NCBI RefSeq assembly: GCF_000332815.1
Contig: NZ_AOFD01000027.1
Location: 1 to 54,207 of the forward strand
Direction of reading: 5' to 3'
DNA from: Arthrobacter nitrophenolicus
GTDB taxonomy: Bacteria; Actinomycetota; Actinomycetes; Actinomycetales; Micrococcaceae
DNA: 54,207 nucleotides
Notes under the pieces: generated by a model
Told to the model about the DNA's origin: nothing
The model's database searches: none
Seen by the model: only the letters and a program-made list of their open reading frames with translations
Made by a program: the position numbers and the translations under genes
Shown: positions 34,278 to 43,911 of the stretch, in pieces
Numbering within the stretch: position 1 is the first letter of the stretch
Layout: each line of letters opens with the position of its first letter

Positions 34278-35628
34278 AGGGCGACATCCGGGTTCCGCTC
34301 CAGGCCACCCCGTGCTGGTCCAGGCCGCTGAAGGACAGGGCCGGGCGGCTGCGGGACCAGTCCCAGGAATCAAAAACCACGGCATCGAGTTCAACGGCAC
34401 CATCGGGGCTGCCGGGAGCAGCAACGCGGAGCCTCATCTGTTCGGGGGCGCCCGCGGAAACTGCTCCGCCCGCGTCAATGCACTCGACGCTCAGGGCCAC
34501 CGCCGGGACGAGGTCAGGCGATTCCGGGGCGAAGCGGAGGACCTGCCAGGTTCCCGCGACTGGAACGGAAGTAGGCAGCGCCTCACGCCCTGCCCCTGCG
34601 AAGGGCTGGGGCGAGACGACGGGCCAGCCGGAAGCGGTGAAGAAGATCCGGCGCAGCTGCACCACATGCTGGCTGGGATCAGCCGCGAAGCGGACGTGGT
34701 GGACTGCGAAGTGCTCGGCCCGCCCGTCCGGCCCCTCCTGCGTCAGGACAGAGTTGTGGCCCGGCGCGAGCCAGCCCGTGCCGCCGTCGAACTGGTAGCT
34801 GCCCAGCACCTTCGTGCCCACCGACGCGGGCGGGGACTCCAGGTCCGTCATCGGGTTGCCCAGGAAGTCGCGGTAGGGGCCGGTGATGCAGTCCGCCACC
34901 GCCACCCGGATGTTGTAGGTGCTGAACAGGGAGTCGTAGGAGCAAAAGAGGACATACGCATCGTCCTCCGGGCGGTACAGCACAAAAGCCCCTTCGACTG
35001 CGCCCTCCACGGACTTGGGGCGGCGGGCGATGACGGTTCCGAGGTCGCCCTCCACCAGGGCCAGGCCCGTTGCGGCGTCCAGCGGCAGCGTGTAGATCCC
35101 CGAGAAGAAGGACCCGTACGTAAGCCACGGCTTTCCGTCGGCATCGAAGGTGACCGCCGCATCTATGGCGTTCTGGGAATGTTCGCCGGCGCGGGTGGCC
35201 ACCACAAGGCCGCGGTCCTCCCAGGGCCCGGCCGGTGAGGAAGCAACGGCAAGTCCTATGGCTGAGGTGTTGGAGCCGAATGTGGACGCCGAGTAGTACA
35301 TGTGCCATCCGCCGCCGGGCCAGCGGACCACATCGGGCGCCCAGAGGCCCTGCGCGCCGGACCAGGCTGCGGCTGGTTGCGGGACGCCGTCGAACGCCGT
35401 GCCGGCGTAGGTCCACTCCACGAGGTCGGTGGAGGTCCTGATATGTACCCCTGCCGGAATATCTTGCGCGTTGGCAACGGCATCGGTGGAGAACATGAAG
35501 TAGGTGCCGTCGTCGTCCTGCACCACCGTAGGGTCGTGGGCGTGGCGGGAGCCCCATGACGCAGATGGTGGGTTGGCGCCAGCGGGAAGCGGAAGCAGTT
35601 CGCGGGAAACATCAGTATCGGTGGCCAC
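34270..35628 (-). CDS. Intracellular GH43 arabinofuranosidase/arabinanase
   Basis: A 452-residue GH43 enzyme without a signal peptide. The propeller has RHAHDPTVVQ (base Asp), LWAPDVVRW, NAIDAAVTF (pKa Asp) and VEGAFVLYRPEDD (acid Glu). The C-terminal third is a separate beta-rich domain that resembles the accessory lipocalin-like domain of some GH43 subfamilies. It should cut arabino-oligosaccharides delivered by the ABC importer. GTG 35628, three bases after the permease stop. The exact GH43 subfamily, and so exo versus endo action, cannot be settled here. Confidence 0.86.
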   Translation of the reverse strand: MATDTDVSRELLPLPAGANPPSASWGSRHAHDPTVVQDDDGTYFMFSTDAVANAQDIPAGVHIRTSTDLVEWTYAGTAFDGVPQPAAAWSGAQGLWAPDVVRWPGGGWHMYYSASTFGSNTSAIGLAVASSPAGPWEDRGLVVATRAGEHSQNAIDAAVTFDADGKPWLTYGSFFSGIYTLPLDAATGLALVEGDLGTVIARRPKSVEGAVEGAFVLYRPEDDAYVLFCSYDSLFSTYNIRVAVADCITGPYRDFLGNPMTDLESPPASVGTKVLGSYQFDGGTGWLAPGHNSVLTQEGPDGRAEHFAVHHVRFAADPSQHVVQLRRIFFTASGWPVVSPQPFAGAGREALPTSVPVAGTWQVLRFAPESPDLVPAVALSVECIDAGGAVSAGAPEQMRLRVAAPGSPDGAVELDAVVFDSWDWSRSRPALSFSGLDQHGVAWSGTRMSPYE

Positions 35629-35631
35629 GGC

Positions 35632-36584
35632 TCAGCCCTTGGATCCGGACAGCGCAATGGACTCGATGATCTGGCGCTGGAAGACCACAAAGACGATCAG
35701 CACCGGCAGGAGCGCCACGAAGGACGCCGCCATGATCAACGGGTAGTCCGTCTGGATGGCGTACTGGGCGTTGAAGTTCGCGATCACCAGCTGCAGCGTC
35801 TGGGTGCCGGGCGAATTCAGGTAGATGATGGGGGCCAGGTAGTCGTTCCACATGGCCATGAACCAGAGGATGAACTGCGCCGCCAGCGCCGGCCGGATGG
35901 CGGGCATGATGAGGGTCCAGAAAATCTGCAGGTAGGAGGCACCGTCGATGCGGGCCGCCTCCACGATGGAATCGGGGATGCTGTTCAGGAACTGGCGCAG
36001 GAAGAAGATCATGATGATGTTCCCGAAGAGTCCCGGCACGATCAGCGGCAGAAGCGTGTCCACCCAGCCGATGCTGGCGAAGATGGTGAACTGCGGAATC
36101 ATCAGTGTGGGAAACGGGATCATGAGCCGGACAGGAGTCCCAGGAACAGGACGTTCTTGAAGGGCATGCGCATCTTCGCGAAGGCAAAGGCTGCGAGCGC
36201 GGACGTCAGTGAACCCACGATGGTCACGGAGCAGGCCACGATCAGGCTGTTCTGGATGCCGCTGAGGAGCGGGCCGGCAGTCCAGATGCGGGCGTAGTTC
36301 TCCCAGACGAAGGGGTCCGGAATCCATTGCGGCGGAAGCGCAAACACCCCGTCCTTCGTCTTGAGGGAGGTGGAGAAGGTCCAGGCCAGCGGGGCAATCA
36401 TGACGATCGCGCCCACGCTCAGGACCAGGGTGGTGATGACATTGCCAAGGCGGAGCGTTTCCTTGGTGGACCGCGGGCGGCCGCCTGTGGGGCGGGAAGC
36501 AGACTTACCTGCGCCCCCGCTGCCGTCGGGGAGTTCCTGCGTGGGTTCCAGCGGCGGAGTGGTGATGACATGCTGTGCGGACAT
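35632..36584 (-). pseudogene. Carbohydrate ABC transporter permease (MalG/AraQ-type), frameshifted
   Basis: Second permease of a CUT1 sugar importer. The N-terminal frame from ATG 36584 has the cytoplasmic tail, one membrane segment and LAWTFSTSLKTKDG. The frame then breaks between 36126 and 36127, and the next frame continues with LMIPFPTLMIPQF and the EAA loop DSIVEAARIDGASYLQIFWTLIMP. One added base (GGC CTC) gives FLGLLSGLMIPF and a normal 317-residue permease. It follows the first permease gene by 11 bases. Confidence 0.85.
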
Positions 36585-36595
36585 GGCTGCCTGCC

Positions 36596-37503
36596 TCAAT
36601 CGATCGAGAACTGGTTGCGGCGGTTGAGCCGGAACTGGATGAAGGTGATAGCGAAAACCAGCAGCCCCAGGACCACGGACATGGCGGACGCGTAACCCAT
36701 CTGGAGGTTGTCGAACGCCTTCTGCCAGATGTACCAAACGATGGAAGCGGACTGGAACTCGGGGCCACCGGTGGGGGTCATGATGTTGATTTCCACGAAG
36801 ATCTGGGAGCCGCCGATGATGCTGGTGACGATCAGGAAGAACGTGACCGGCCGGACCATGGGGATGGTGATGTGCCGGAACTGCTGCCAGGCCGATGCGC
36901 CGTCCAGGGCCGCTGCCTCGTAGAGGTACCGGGGCACCGACTGGAGGGCGGCCAGGTAGAGCAGCATGGAGTACCCCAGGCCCTTCCAGATGGCCATGAT
37001 GATAAGGGCCGGCTTGACGGTGTTGGTGTCCTGGAGCCAGTTGGGGCCGTCAATTCCCACCAGGGCCAGGCCCTGGTTGATCAGGCCGAAGTCTCCGTTG
37101 AAGCCCACTGCCAGAGAATCGCGACGGCGGCGATCGAGGAGATGACCGGGAGGTAGTAGACGGTGCGGAAGAAGGTGGTTCCGCGCATCTTCCGATTCAT
37201 GGCCAGCGCCAGGCCCAGCGAGATGGCCAGGCCGACGGGGATCCCGATCATCATGTAGAGGGTGTTCCACAGCGACTGGAGGAAGTAGCGGTCACCGAAC
37301 ATCTTGGTGTAGTTGTCCAGTCCCTTGAAGACCGGCGCCGAGATGCCGTTCCAGTTGGTGAAGGAGGCATACACCGAGAAAAGAAGCGGGAAGAGCGTAA
37401 AGAGGAGGAAGCCGATCACCGGTATGGCAACAAAAGCGAGGGCCGCCTGGTGTTCTTTCCGGTGAAGCCGCGAGCGGCGCGGGCGCGTGCTGGTTGTTGT
37501 CAT
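36596..37503 (-). pseudogene. Carbohydrate ABC transporter permease (MalF/AraP-type), frameshifted
   Basis: First permease of the CUT1 sugar importer. The frame from ATG 37503 begins with a basic tail and a membrane segment (IPVIGFLLFTLFPLLFSVYA), then YYLPVISSIAAVAILWQW. After this it shifts; the next frame runs FNGDFGLINQGLALVGIDGPNW and then the EAA loop YEAAALDGASAWQQFRHITIP. Adding one base between 37102 and 37103 gives WQWAFNGDFG and a 302-residue protein. No ATPase gene is in the cluster; a shared MsiK-type ATPase elsewhere is the usual solution in actinobacteria. Confidence 0.85.
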
Positions 37504-37520
37504 ACCGGTGATCCCTCCCG

Positions 37521-38852
37521 CTAGTTTCCGGCCTGCTGGTTAGCGGCGTCCAGAAATTCCTGCATCCTGGGCTGCGCTTCCTTCAGGTAGTCGGCGGCGG
37601 TCTGCTTGCCGTCCAGGACGGGCTGGATGTTGGTGAACAGTTCGTCATACCACTCGGCGTTGAAAGTATTGCCGCCGGGCAGGGCTCGGCCGTAGTCCTT
37701 CACGATCTGCAGGAACTCTTCCTTGTTGGCCGGCTTTGTGCTGGTGTCCGCAGCCCAGGCCTCGGCCATGTCCTTGAGGTTGGGGATCTGGATGCCGGCG
37801 TCCACCAGGCTCTGCTGGGCTTCCTTGTTGGCTGTCAGGTACTCCACGAGCTTGACGGCGTCCTCCGGGTGCTTGGTGCTTTCGGAGACGGCGATGCCCA
37901 GCGTTCCGATCCAGCTGGCGGTTTCCCCGCTGTCCCCGGCCGGGTAGGGGATGACGTCCCAGTCGAAGCCCAGCTTCTGGTAGGTGGACAGGTCCCAGGG
38001 GGCGATGGGGAAGAAGCCGATTTCGCCCTTCATCCAGCGCTGGTAGGTGTCCAGGGTCTGCGCCTCAGCCACGGACGGCGTGACGCCGTGGACGTTCTGC
38101 AGGTCCGCGAACCACTGCAGCGATTCAGCGAACTCGGGCGTATCCACCGTCACCTTTGTCCGGTCTTCGTTGAGCCAGTCACCGCCGTTGGACCAGACGA
38201 AGGGCTGCAGGTTCCACTGGACGTTCAGGCCGGTGCCCCACTGGTCAAGGGTGCCGTCGCCGTTTGTGTCCTGGGTGAGCTTTTTCGCGGCTGCCACGAA
38301 CTCGTCGAAAGTGTATGGCTTGTCTTTGTCCGGCAGCGGGATTCCTGCCTTTTCCAGCATGGTCTTGTTGTAGCCGAAGGAGAACGGGCCCACGTCCTTG
38401 GGCAGGGCGTAGATGGCACCTTCACCTACGCGCTTGCCGTCATACCGGTAGCTGTCCACGCCGTATTCCCAGATGTTGTCCAGGTCGATAGTGTCAGAGC
38501 CCTCAACGTACTCGGTGATGTCCTTGACGATGCCGTTCTGCACATAGGCCTGGACGTCGCCGGGGCCGATGTAGAAGACGTCCGGAACCTGCTTGCCGGC
38601 GATCGCCGCCTTCAGCTTGGTGGCGTACTGGTCCGCGGTGGTGACAATGATTTCCACGTCCACCCCGTTATCCGCTTCGAACTGCGAGACTGCCTGCTCA
38701 TAGGCCTTTTTCTCGTCCTCACCTCCCCTGAACATGAACGTGAGTTTCTTTTCGCCGCTGTCCTCGGCGGAGGGGGCGGAGCAACCGCCGAGCATCAGGC
38801 CGGCGGCGGTAAAGAGCGCCAGGGTCGCGGCCATGGGACGTGACTTCATCAT
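37521..38852 (-). CDS. Carbohydrate ABC transporter substrate-binding lipoprotein (arabino-oligosaccharide type)
   Basis: Extracellular solute-binding protein family 1, 443 residues from ATG 38852. Signal with lipobox LGGC, then [21 protein letters not shown] and the ligand lobes ending with a C-terminal helix. [14 protein letters not shown] and [21 protein letters not shown] fit the sugar-binding family. AAGGA lies just upstream; a much longer open frame to 39062 runs across the operators and is not used. It is the first gene of the importer operon, regulated from the operator at 38951. Ligand inferred as arabino-oligosaccharides from the neighbours. Confidence 0.9.
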   Translation of the reverse strand: MMKSRPMAATLALFTAAGLMLGGCSAPSAEDSGEKKLTFMFRGGEDEKKAYEQAVSQFEADNGVDVEIIVTTADQYATKLKAAIAGKQVPDVFYIGPGDVQAYVQNGIVKDITEYVEGSDTIDLDNIWEYGVDSYRYDGKRVGEGAIYALPKDVGPFSFGYNKTMLEKAGIPLPDKDKPYTFDEFVAAAKKLTQDTNGDGTLDQWGTGLNVQWNLQPFVWSNGGDWLNEDRTKVTVDTPEFAESLQWFADLQNVHGVTPSVAEAQTLDTYQRWMKGEIGFFPIAPWDLSTYQKLGFDWDVIPYPAGDSGETASWIGTLGIAVSESTKHPEDAVKLVEYLTANKEAQQSLVDAGIQIPNLKDMAEAWAADTSTKPANKEEFLQIVKDYGRALPGGNTFNAEWYDELFTNIQPVLDGKQTAADYLKEAQPRMQEFLDAANQQAGN

Positions 38853-38950
38853 CACGCAGTCCTTCCGGGTTGGGTGGAGCACACAAGTGTATGGGTGAGG
38901 CGATACGGGAGCCCCACTGTCCGCGGTGGCGGACCGGCATCCGGGGCGTT

Positions 38951-38970
38951 TTCTTGCAACGTTGTAAGAA
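38951..38970. promoter_or_regulatory. Arabinan-regulon operator, importer side
   Basis: TTCTTGCAACGTTGTAAGAA, palindromic except one pair. It is about 100 bases upstream of the binding protein start and the best of the four copies. Confidence 0.78.
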
Positions 38971-39071
38971 CCATCACACAGGCCCTCATCCGGCGTCAAG
39001 GGGCCGGCGCCGGATTTGTTTCCGGCGCGATTCCGCCGCCATTGACCCAAAACGTGATCCATGCCATATTT

Positions 39072-39093
39072 TTCTTACAACGTTGCAATGAAA
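39072..39093. promoter_or_regulatory. Arabinan-regulon operator, arabinanase side
   Basis: TTCTTACAACGTTGCAATG carries the same CAACGTTG core. It is 121 bp from the copy at 38951, about 55 bases before the divergent arabinanase start, so the repressor could bridge both sites. Confidence 0.75.
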
Positions 39094-39148
39094 CGGCGCC
39101 GCGCATCCCTGCTGCCGACCAGCCCCTCTCTCCCGGAAGGACCACGTG

Positions 39149-40609
39149 ATGACGTCACGTCCCTGGGTGCTGCGCGCCGCAGGATTGGCAGCAGCTGCAA
39201 CCCTTGCCCTGGCAGCCGCACTGCCGACGACGGCCGCCGCCGGCCCCGCTCCCGTCACCCACGCCATCAAGAGCCAGATCAGCCAGGCCGGAGAACCGCC
39301 GGGCCAGCAGAAGCTTCCCGTGGACCTGCCCGGTGGAAAGACGGTTGTGGGCGAAACCTCGCCCATCCACGATCCGGCGCTGATCGTTGCCGCCGACGGC
39401 ACCTGGTATGTCTATTCCACCGGCCTGGTGAACCGGGAAAACGGCGGCACCATCCAGGTGTGGACTTCCCGCGACCATGGGACAACCTGGGAGTACGCCG
39501 GGACGGTCTGGGACCGCATCCCGGCATGGATCGACGAACACTTCTCTGACGGCGAGCTGCCCGGCAACCTCTGGGCGCCGGAAATCACCGAACACAACGG
39601 CACGTACTACCTGTACTACTCGGCGTCACGCTTCGGCGGAAACAAGTCGCTCACGGCCCTTGCCACCAACACCACGCTCGATCCCAGCGACCCCGACTAC
39701 GAATGGGTGGACCAGGGAATGGTGGTCTCCTCCCCCGCCACCGGCCTCGACCCGGCCAATCCCGCCAAGACCTTCAACGCCATCGACGCCGGCATCATCG
39801 AGGACGCCGACGGCACCCCCTACATGGCCATTGGCTCGTTCTGGTACGGCATCTTCCTGGTCCAACTTGAGTGGCCGAGCGGAAAGCCGGTTGCCGGATG
39901 GGAGTCCAAAGCCGTAAACATCGCGGACCGGTTCATGCCCGGGAACCCCATCGAGGCGCCGTACATCACCAGGCACGGGGACTACTACTACCTCTTTGTC
40001 TCCTTTGACGCCTGCTGCCGCGGCGGTGATTCGACGTACAAGGTGGCCGTGGGCCGTTCCACCTCGGTCAAGGGCCCGTACCTGGACCAGGAAGGGCGCG
40101 ACATGTTCGGCGGCGGCGGATCCGTCGTCCTCGATTCGCATGGCGCAATCACCGGCCCGGGCGGCCAGTCCGTCTTTGGCGACTACCTGGCCTTCCACTA
40201 CTACGACGGTTCCAACCAGGACATCCCGTATTTCCCAACCCTCGGCATCCAGAAGATTGACTGGGTGAACGGCTGGCCGGTCTTCAACCAGACCGTGGAA
40301 ACGCCGTCGGTCCTGAAGCAGCCAAAGGCGGCCGCAGCAGGCGGCGCCGTCACGTTTACCGCCACCGCGGGCGGCACGCCGGGTCCGGTGGCAGTCTGGG
40401 AAATTTCGTACGACGGCGGCGCAAGCTGGCAGCGGGCGGACCACCAGCCCGTGACGAAGCGGACGGACGAAGGCAGCTACCGCTCGACGCTCGAAGTGTC
40501 CTCCGGCACGTACAGCGATGCAGGCCTGCTGGTCCGGGCAGTGTTCCGGAACGCCCACGGCAAGGCTGCCACTGACGCCGTCGGCTTCCCCGCCCCTCCC
40601 GGCAGGTAA
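39149..40609 (+). CDS. Secreted GH43 endo-1,5-alpha-L-arabinanase with C-terminal Ig-like domain
   Basis: Extracellular arabinan-cleaving enzyme. A cleavable signal (LRAAGLAAAATLALAAALPTTAAA) precedes the propeller. The catalytic set is IHDPALI (base Asp), NAIDAGI (pKa Asp) and EAPYITR (acid Glu); FDACCRGGDSTYKVAVG is like the lipoprotein paralogue. After about residue 390 comes a separate Ig-like domain, VFNQTVETPSVLKQPKAAAA onward, with VAVWEISYDGGASW. GTG 39146 is just upstream in frame; GGAAGGA serves either start. It diverges from the importer operon and is controlled by the operator at 39072. Confidence 0.9.
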   Translation: MTSRPWVLRAAGLAAAATLALAAALPTTAAAGPAPVTHAIKSQISQAGEPPGQQKLPVDLPGGKTVVGETSPIHDPALIVAADGTWYVYSTGLVNRENGGTIQVWTSRDHGTTWEYAGTVWDRIPAWIDEHFSDGELPGNLWAPEITEHNGTYYLYYSASRFGGNKSLTALATNTTLDPSDPDYEWVDQGMVVSSPATGLDPANPAKTFNAIDAGIIEDADGTPYMAIGSFWYGIFLVQLEWPSGKPVAGWESKAVNIADRFMPGNPIEAPYITRHGDYYYLFVSFDACCRGGDSTYKVAVGRSTSVKGPYLDQEGRDMFGGGGSVVLDSHGAITGPGGQSVFGDYLAFHYYDGSNQDIPYFPTLGIQKIDWVNGWPVFNQTVETPSVLKQPKAAAAGGAVTFTATAGGTPGPVAVWEISYDGGASWQRADHQPVTKRTDEGSYRSTLEVSSGTYSDAGLLVRAVFRNAHGKAATDAVGFPAPPGR

Positions 40610-40620
40610 GGCTCCTTCCG

Positions 40621-40758
40621 TCAAAGTTCGGGGGCGCGCTCCTCAGGCAGCGCGCCCTCGTCCTCCGGATGCCGTTTCAGGTTCAGCAGGGCAAGCGCCA
40701 GGCCGCCCCAGACCGTGAGGATGGCGATGATCATCATGGTGATGGCTATCGGCGTCAC
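40621..40758 (-). CDS. metS: Methionine/alanine importer small subunit (MetS-like)
   Basis: A 45-residue single-membrane-segment protein: TPIAITMMIIAILTVWGGLALALLNL, then a charged tail. MetS is needed with MetP in Corynebacterium for methionine/alanine uptake. GTG 40758 overlaps the stop of the large transporter gene (GTGA), so the subunits are coupled. It is easy to miss because of its size. Confidence 0.82.
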   Translation of the reverse strand: MTPIAITMMIIAILTVWGGLALALLNLKRHPEDEGALPEERAPEL

Positions 40759-42328
40759 AGTGCCTTCTCCTTCTCCTCGTCGGCCACCACGGCGTCGTAC
40801 TCGGGGTCGTGGTGGGCCTTGGACCGGTGGCTCCAGGGAATGAATGTCAGTGCCAGCGCCAGCACCACCAGGGCCCCGGCCATACCCCAGCCGAAGATGC
40901 CCACAAACCATTCCGGGTAGCCCTCATAAGTGGCGGTGATCTTGCTGATGAACTCGTTCGACACCATGTAGATCAGCGCCAGTGGAACGACGCCAGCCAC
41001 CAGGATCATCCACGTGCGCCGCATCTTGACGGTGGAGATCCTGTTCAAGTGCGAGGACAGCAGAGGCAGTTTGCGCAGGAACCAGGCGAGCACCACGACG
41101 GTGACCAGGGCCCCGAGCGTGATGCCGAAGCTGTTGACGAACGCATCGGAGGTGTCCAGCAGGTAGAGGCCGGTGGCCGTGGGGAAAAGGCCCAGCGAGA
41201 CCGCCGCCACCAGCCCGCTGACCACCAGCGACGCCTGGACCCGGCCCCAGCCGAGCTTGTCCTGGACCGCGGCCACAATGACTTCGAGGACCGAGATCAG
41301 GGACGTGATGCCCGCGAAGACCAGTGACCCGAAGAACAGCACGCCCATGAAGGCTCCGAACGGGGCCTGGGACACGATAGTGGGGAACGCGACAAACGCC
41401 AGCCCGATGCCCTGCGTCACCACCTCGTCCACGGCGGTTCCCGCAGCCTGGGCCATGAAGCCAAGGGCGGCAAAGACGCCGATTCCGGCCAGGATCTCGA
41501 AGCCCGAGTTGGAGAAGGCCACCACCATGCCGGAGCCCGTGAGGTCCGTCCGGCGCTTCAGGTAGGAGGCGTAGGTGACCATGATGCCGTACCCCACGGA
41601 AAGGGAGAAGAAGATGTGTCCGTAGGCCGCCGCCCAGACGGCCGGATTTGCGAGCGCCGCCCAGTCCGGGGTGAAGAAGGCGTTCAGGCCCTCGGCCGCG
41701 CCGGGAAGGAAGAGCGACTGGACCACCAGGAGGAGGAACATCACCATCAGCAGCGGCAGCAGGATGGCGTTGGCGCGGGAGATGCCCTTCCTGATCCCGG
41801 CCACCATGATGAGGATGACGGCGGCCCAGGTCAGCAGCAGCGGGAAGAACACGGACGGCACGTATTCGAATCCCAGGCCGGGGGCTTCGGCGATGCTCAG
41901 GAAGTTCCCGAAAAAGAAGCCCTCGGCGTCATCTCCCCACGCCTCGGTGAAAGAAAAGACCGTATACATAACGGACCAGGCGATGATGACCGCGTAGTAC
42001 GCGGCAATCACAAAGCAGACCAGCACCTGCCACCAGCCGAGTGGTTCGGCGGCACGGTGCAGCCGCCGGTAGGCAACGGCGCCGAGCCGCGGAACTTATG
42101 GCCCACCGCATAGTCGAGGAACAGCAGCGGGATGCCGGCCGTCAGCAGGGCCACCAGGTACGGGATGAGGAACGCACCGCCGCCGTTATCGTAGGCGATG
42201 TAGGGAAAGCGCCAGATGTTGCCCAGCCCCACCGCCGAGCCGATGGCGGAGAGGATGAACAGCCGGCGGGACGAGAATGTTTCGCGCTTGGCCGGACTGG
42301 CGGGCTGCGCTGGCGAGGAAGCAGTCAT
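40755..42328 (-). pseudogene. metP: Sodium-dependent transporter (NSS family, MetP-like), frameshifted
   Basis: Neurotransmitter:sodium symporter fold. The first frame from ATG 42328 has [20 protein letters not shown], the sodium/substrate site of helix 1, and ends [16 protein letters not shown]. The frame then shifts; the rest, from [23 protein letters not shown] in the next frame, covers about eleven more segments. One base added between 42074 and 42075 (TTG GCC TAC) restores a 524-residue protein. With MetS, it probably imports methionine and alanine with sodium; substrate is by family. It diverges from the alpha/beta hydrolase gene. Confidence 0.85.
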
Positions 42329-42440
42329 GTCCGGACTTTACTGCTGCCCTTCCGCCTGCAAAAGCCCCCTCTGTTGTGCGCGCACCCGGGAAGGCCTGGC
42401 CGGCGGCCTTTCTGTCACCCCAGGAGAGTAGGGTTCCGTC

Positions 42441-43154
42441 ATGGACATCATCTTGGTTCCCGGTTTCTGGTTGGACGCTTCATCCTGGGAGGAGGTGACG
42501 CCGGCGCTTGAGGCGGCGGGACACCGCACGCATCCCCTCACCCTTCCCGGCCTGGAGTCGGTGGATGCCAACCGTGCCGGCATCGGCCTGCGCCAGCATA
42601 TCGACGCCGTAACCGCGGAAGTGGACGCCACGGACGGAAAGGTGGTGCTCGTGGGCCATTCAGGCGGCGGGGCCATCATCCACGGGGTGGTTGATGCCCG
42701 CCCGGACAGGATTGCGCGGGCCATCTACGTGGACAGCGGCCCCCTCGGTGAGGGCGGCGTGATCAACGACGAACTGCCTGCAGACGGCGACGACGTTCCG
42801 CTTCCGCCCTGGGAAGGATTCGAGGACGCCGATCTGGTGGACCTCGACGACGGCCTCCGCAGGAAATTCCGCGAACGGGCCATTCCGCAGCCCAGGGGCG
42901 TGGCCTACGATCCGCAGCACCTGCACGACGAGCGGCGCTACGACGTCCCCGCCACAGTCATCGCCTGCGAATTCCCCTCCGCCATGCTGCGCGAATGGAT
43001 CGACGCAGGCCATCCATTCGTGGCCGAGCTTGCCCGGGTCCGCGACGTGGAATACGTGGACCTGCCCACTGGCCACTGGCCGCAGTTCACCAGGCCGGCG
43101 GAACTGGCCGGGGCCATCCTCGCCGCCGTGGACCGGAACGGCCAGCTACATTGA
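42441..43154 (+). CDS. Alpha/beta hydrolase
   Basis: A 237-residue serine hydrolase. IILVPGFWLDASSWEEV is the oxyanion-side loop, the nucleophile elbow is GHSGGG, and the likely catalytic histidine is in PTGHWPQFTRP. The acid is probably Asp of DVEYVDLP or nearby. Substrate unknown; members include esterases and C-C hydrolases. ATG 42441; the ribosome site is weak. It is followed by a TetR gene after 28 bases and may be part of the same unit. Confidence 0.83.
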   Translation: MDIILVPGFWLDASSWEEVTPALEAAGHRTHPLTLPGLESVDANRAGIGLRQHIDAVTAEVDATDGKVVLVGHSGGGAIIHGVVDARPDRIARAIYVDSGPLGEGGVINDELPADGDDVPLPPWEGFEDADLVDLDDGLRRKFRERAIPQPRGVAYDPQHLHDERRYDVPATVIACEFPSAMLREWIDAGHPFVAELARVRDVEYVDLPTGHWPQFTRPAELAGAILAAVDRNGQLH

Positions 43155-43182
43155 ACGGACCGCCCCGTGCCTAGGAGTTCCC

Positions 43183-43806
43183 ATGCCGCGCCCCCGATCA
43201 CCGCAACTGTCCGTGGATGCCATCATCCGCGCCGCTCTGTCCCTCGTCGATGCCACCGGAGACTTCAGTTTCCCGAAAGTGGCCAAGGAACTTGGCGTCA
43301 GCCAGGCCTCGCTCTACAACCACATCGACAACCGCGAACACATCATCGAGCTGATGCGCGGACTCGTCTTCTCCGAGTTCTCCGCACGGAGGCACCTTGA
43401 CCCTGCCAGCCTGCCCTGGGACGAGGCACTTCGGACCCTGGCCCACGAGTACCGCGACTGCCTGGTGGACCACCCCCGGCTGGTGCCGCTCCTGGTGACC
43501 CAGACCGTGCAGGACTTGGGCGTGATGCGGATCTACGAGGATATGGCGATCGTCCTGGGCAAGGCAGGCCTGGACCTTTCGGTCATCGTCCCTGCCATCA
43601 CCACCGTGGACTACCTGGTCCTCGGCTCCGCACTGGAACTGACTGCCCCCGACGTCGTCTGGTCTCCCCCGCCGGGAGAATTTCCGGCGCTGACTGCAGC
43701 CATCAGCGGACTGGGCTCCCCTGCCGAGCGCTCCGACGCCGCTTTCGCCTTCGGGCTGGCGACGATCGTGGCCGGGATCCGGGAGGTAACAAAAATAAGT
43801 TTCTGA
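43183..43806 (+). CDS. TetR-family regulator
   Basis: A 207-residue TetR protein. Its helix-turn-helix is in LSVDAIIRAALSLVDATGDFSFPKVAKELGVSQASLYNHIDNRE in order, and the C-terminal region is of the TetR_C type of drug-sensing repressors. AGGAG lies just before ATG 43183. It comes before an MFS transporter and three catabolic-type enzymes, with a 19-bp dyad at 43855-43873 in the gap, so it most likely controls that operon. Confidence 0.87.
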   Translation: MPRPRSPQLSVDAIIRAALSLVDATGDFSFPKVAKELGVSQASLYNHIDNREHIIELMRGLVFSEFSARRHLDPASLPWDEALRTLAHEYRDCLVDHPRLVPLLVTQTVQDLGVMRIYEDMAIVLGKAGLDLSVIVPAITTVDYLVLGSALELTAPDVVWSPPPGEFPALTAAISGLGSPAERSDAAFAFGLATIVAGIREVTKISF

Positions 43807-43854
43807 AAGGCTTTCACTAAAACCCTTGTGCCGGGCGGGGTCCATCTTCATAAT

Positions 43855-43873
43855 AAATGAAGGCCATTCATTT
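43855..43873. promoter_or_regulatory. Dyad before the MFS gene, candidate TetR operator
   Basis: AAATGAA and TTCATTT around GGCCA, perfect 7-bp arms, 39 bases before the MFS start. TGAAAG and CTTTCA (43804-43816) form another small dyad right after the TetR stop. Confidence 0.55.
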
Positions 43874-43911
43874 TGTGACGGCATTCACTCCATCCCAGCA
43901 AGGAGAATTCC

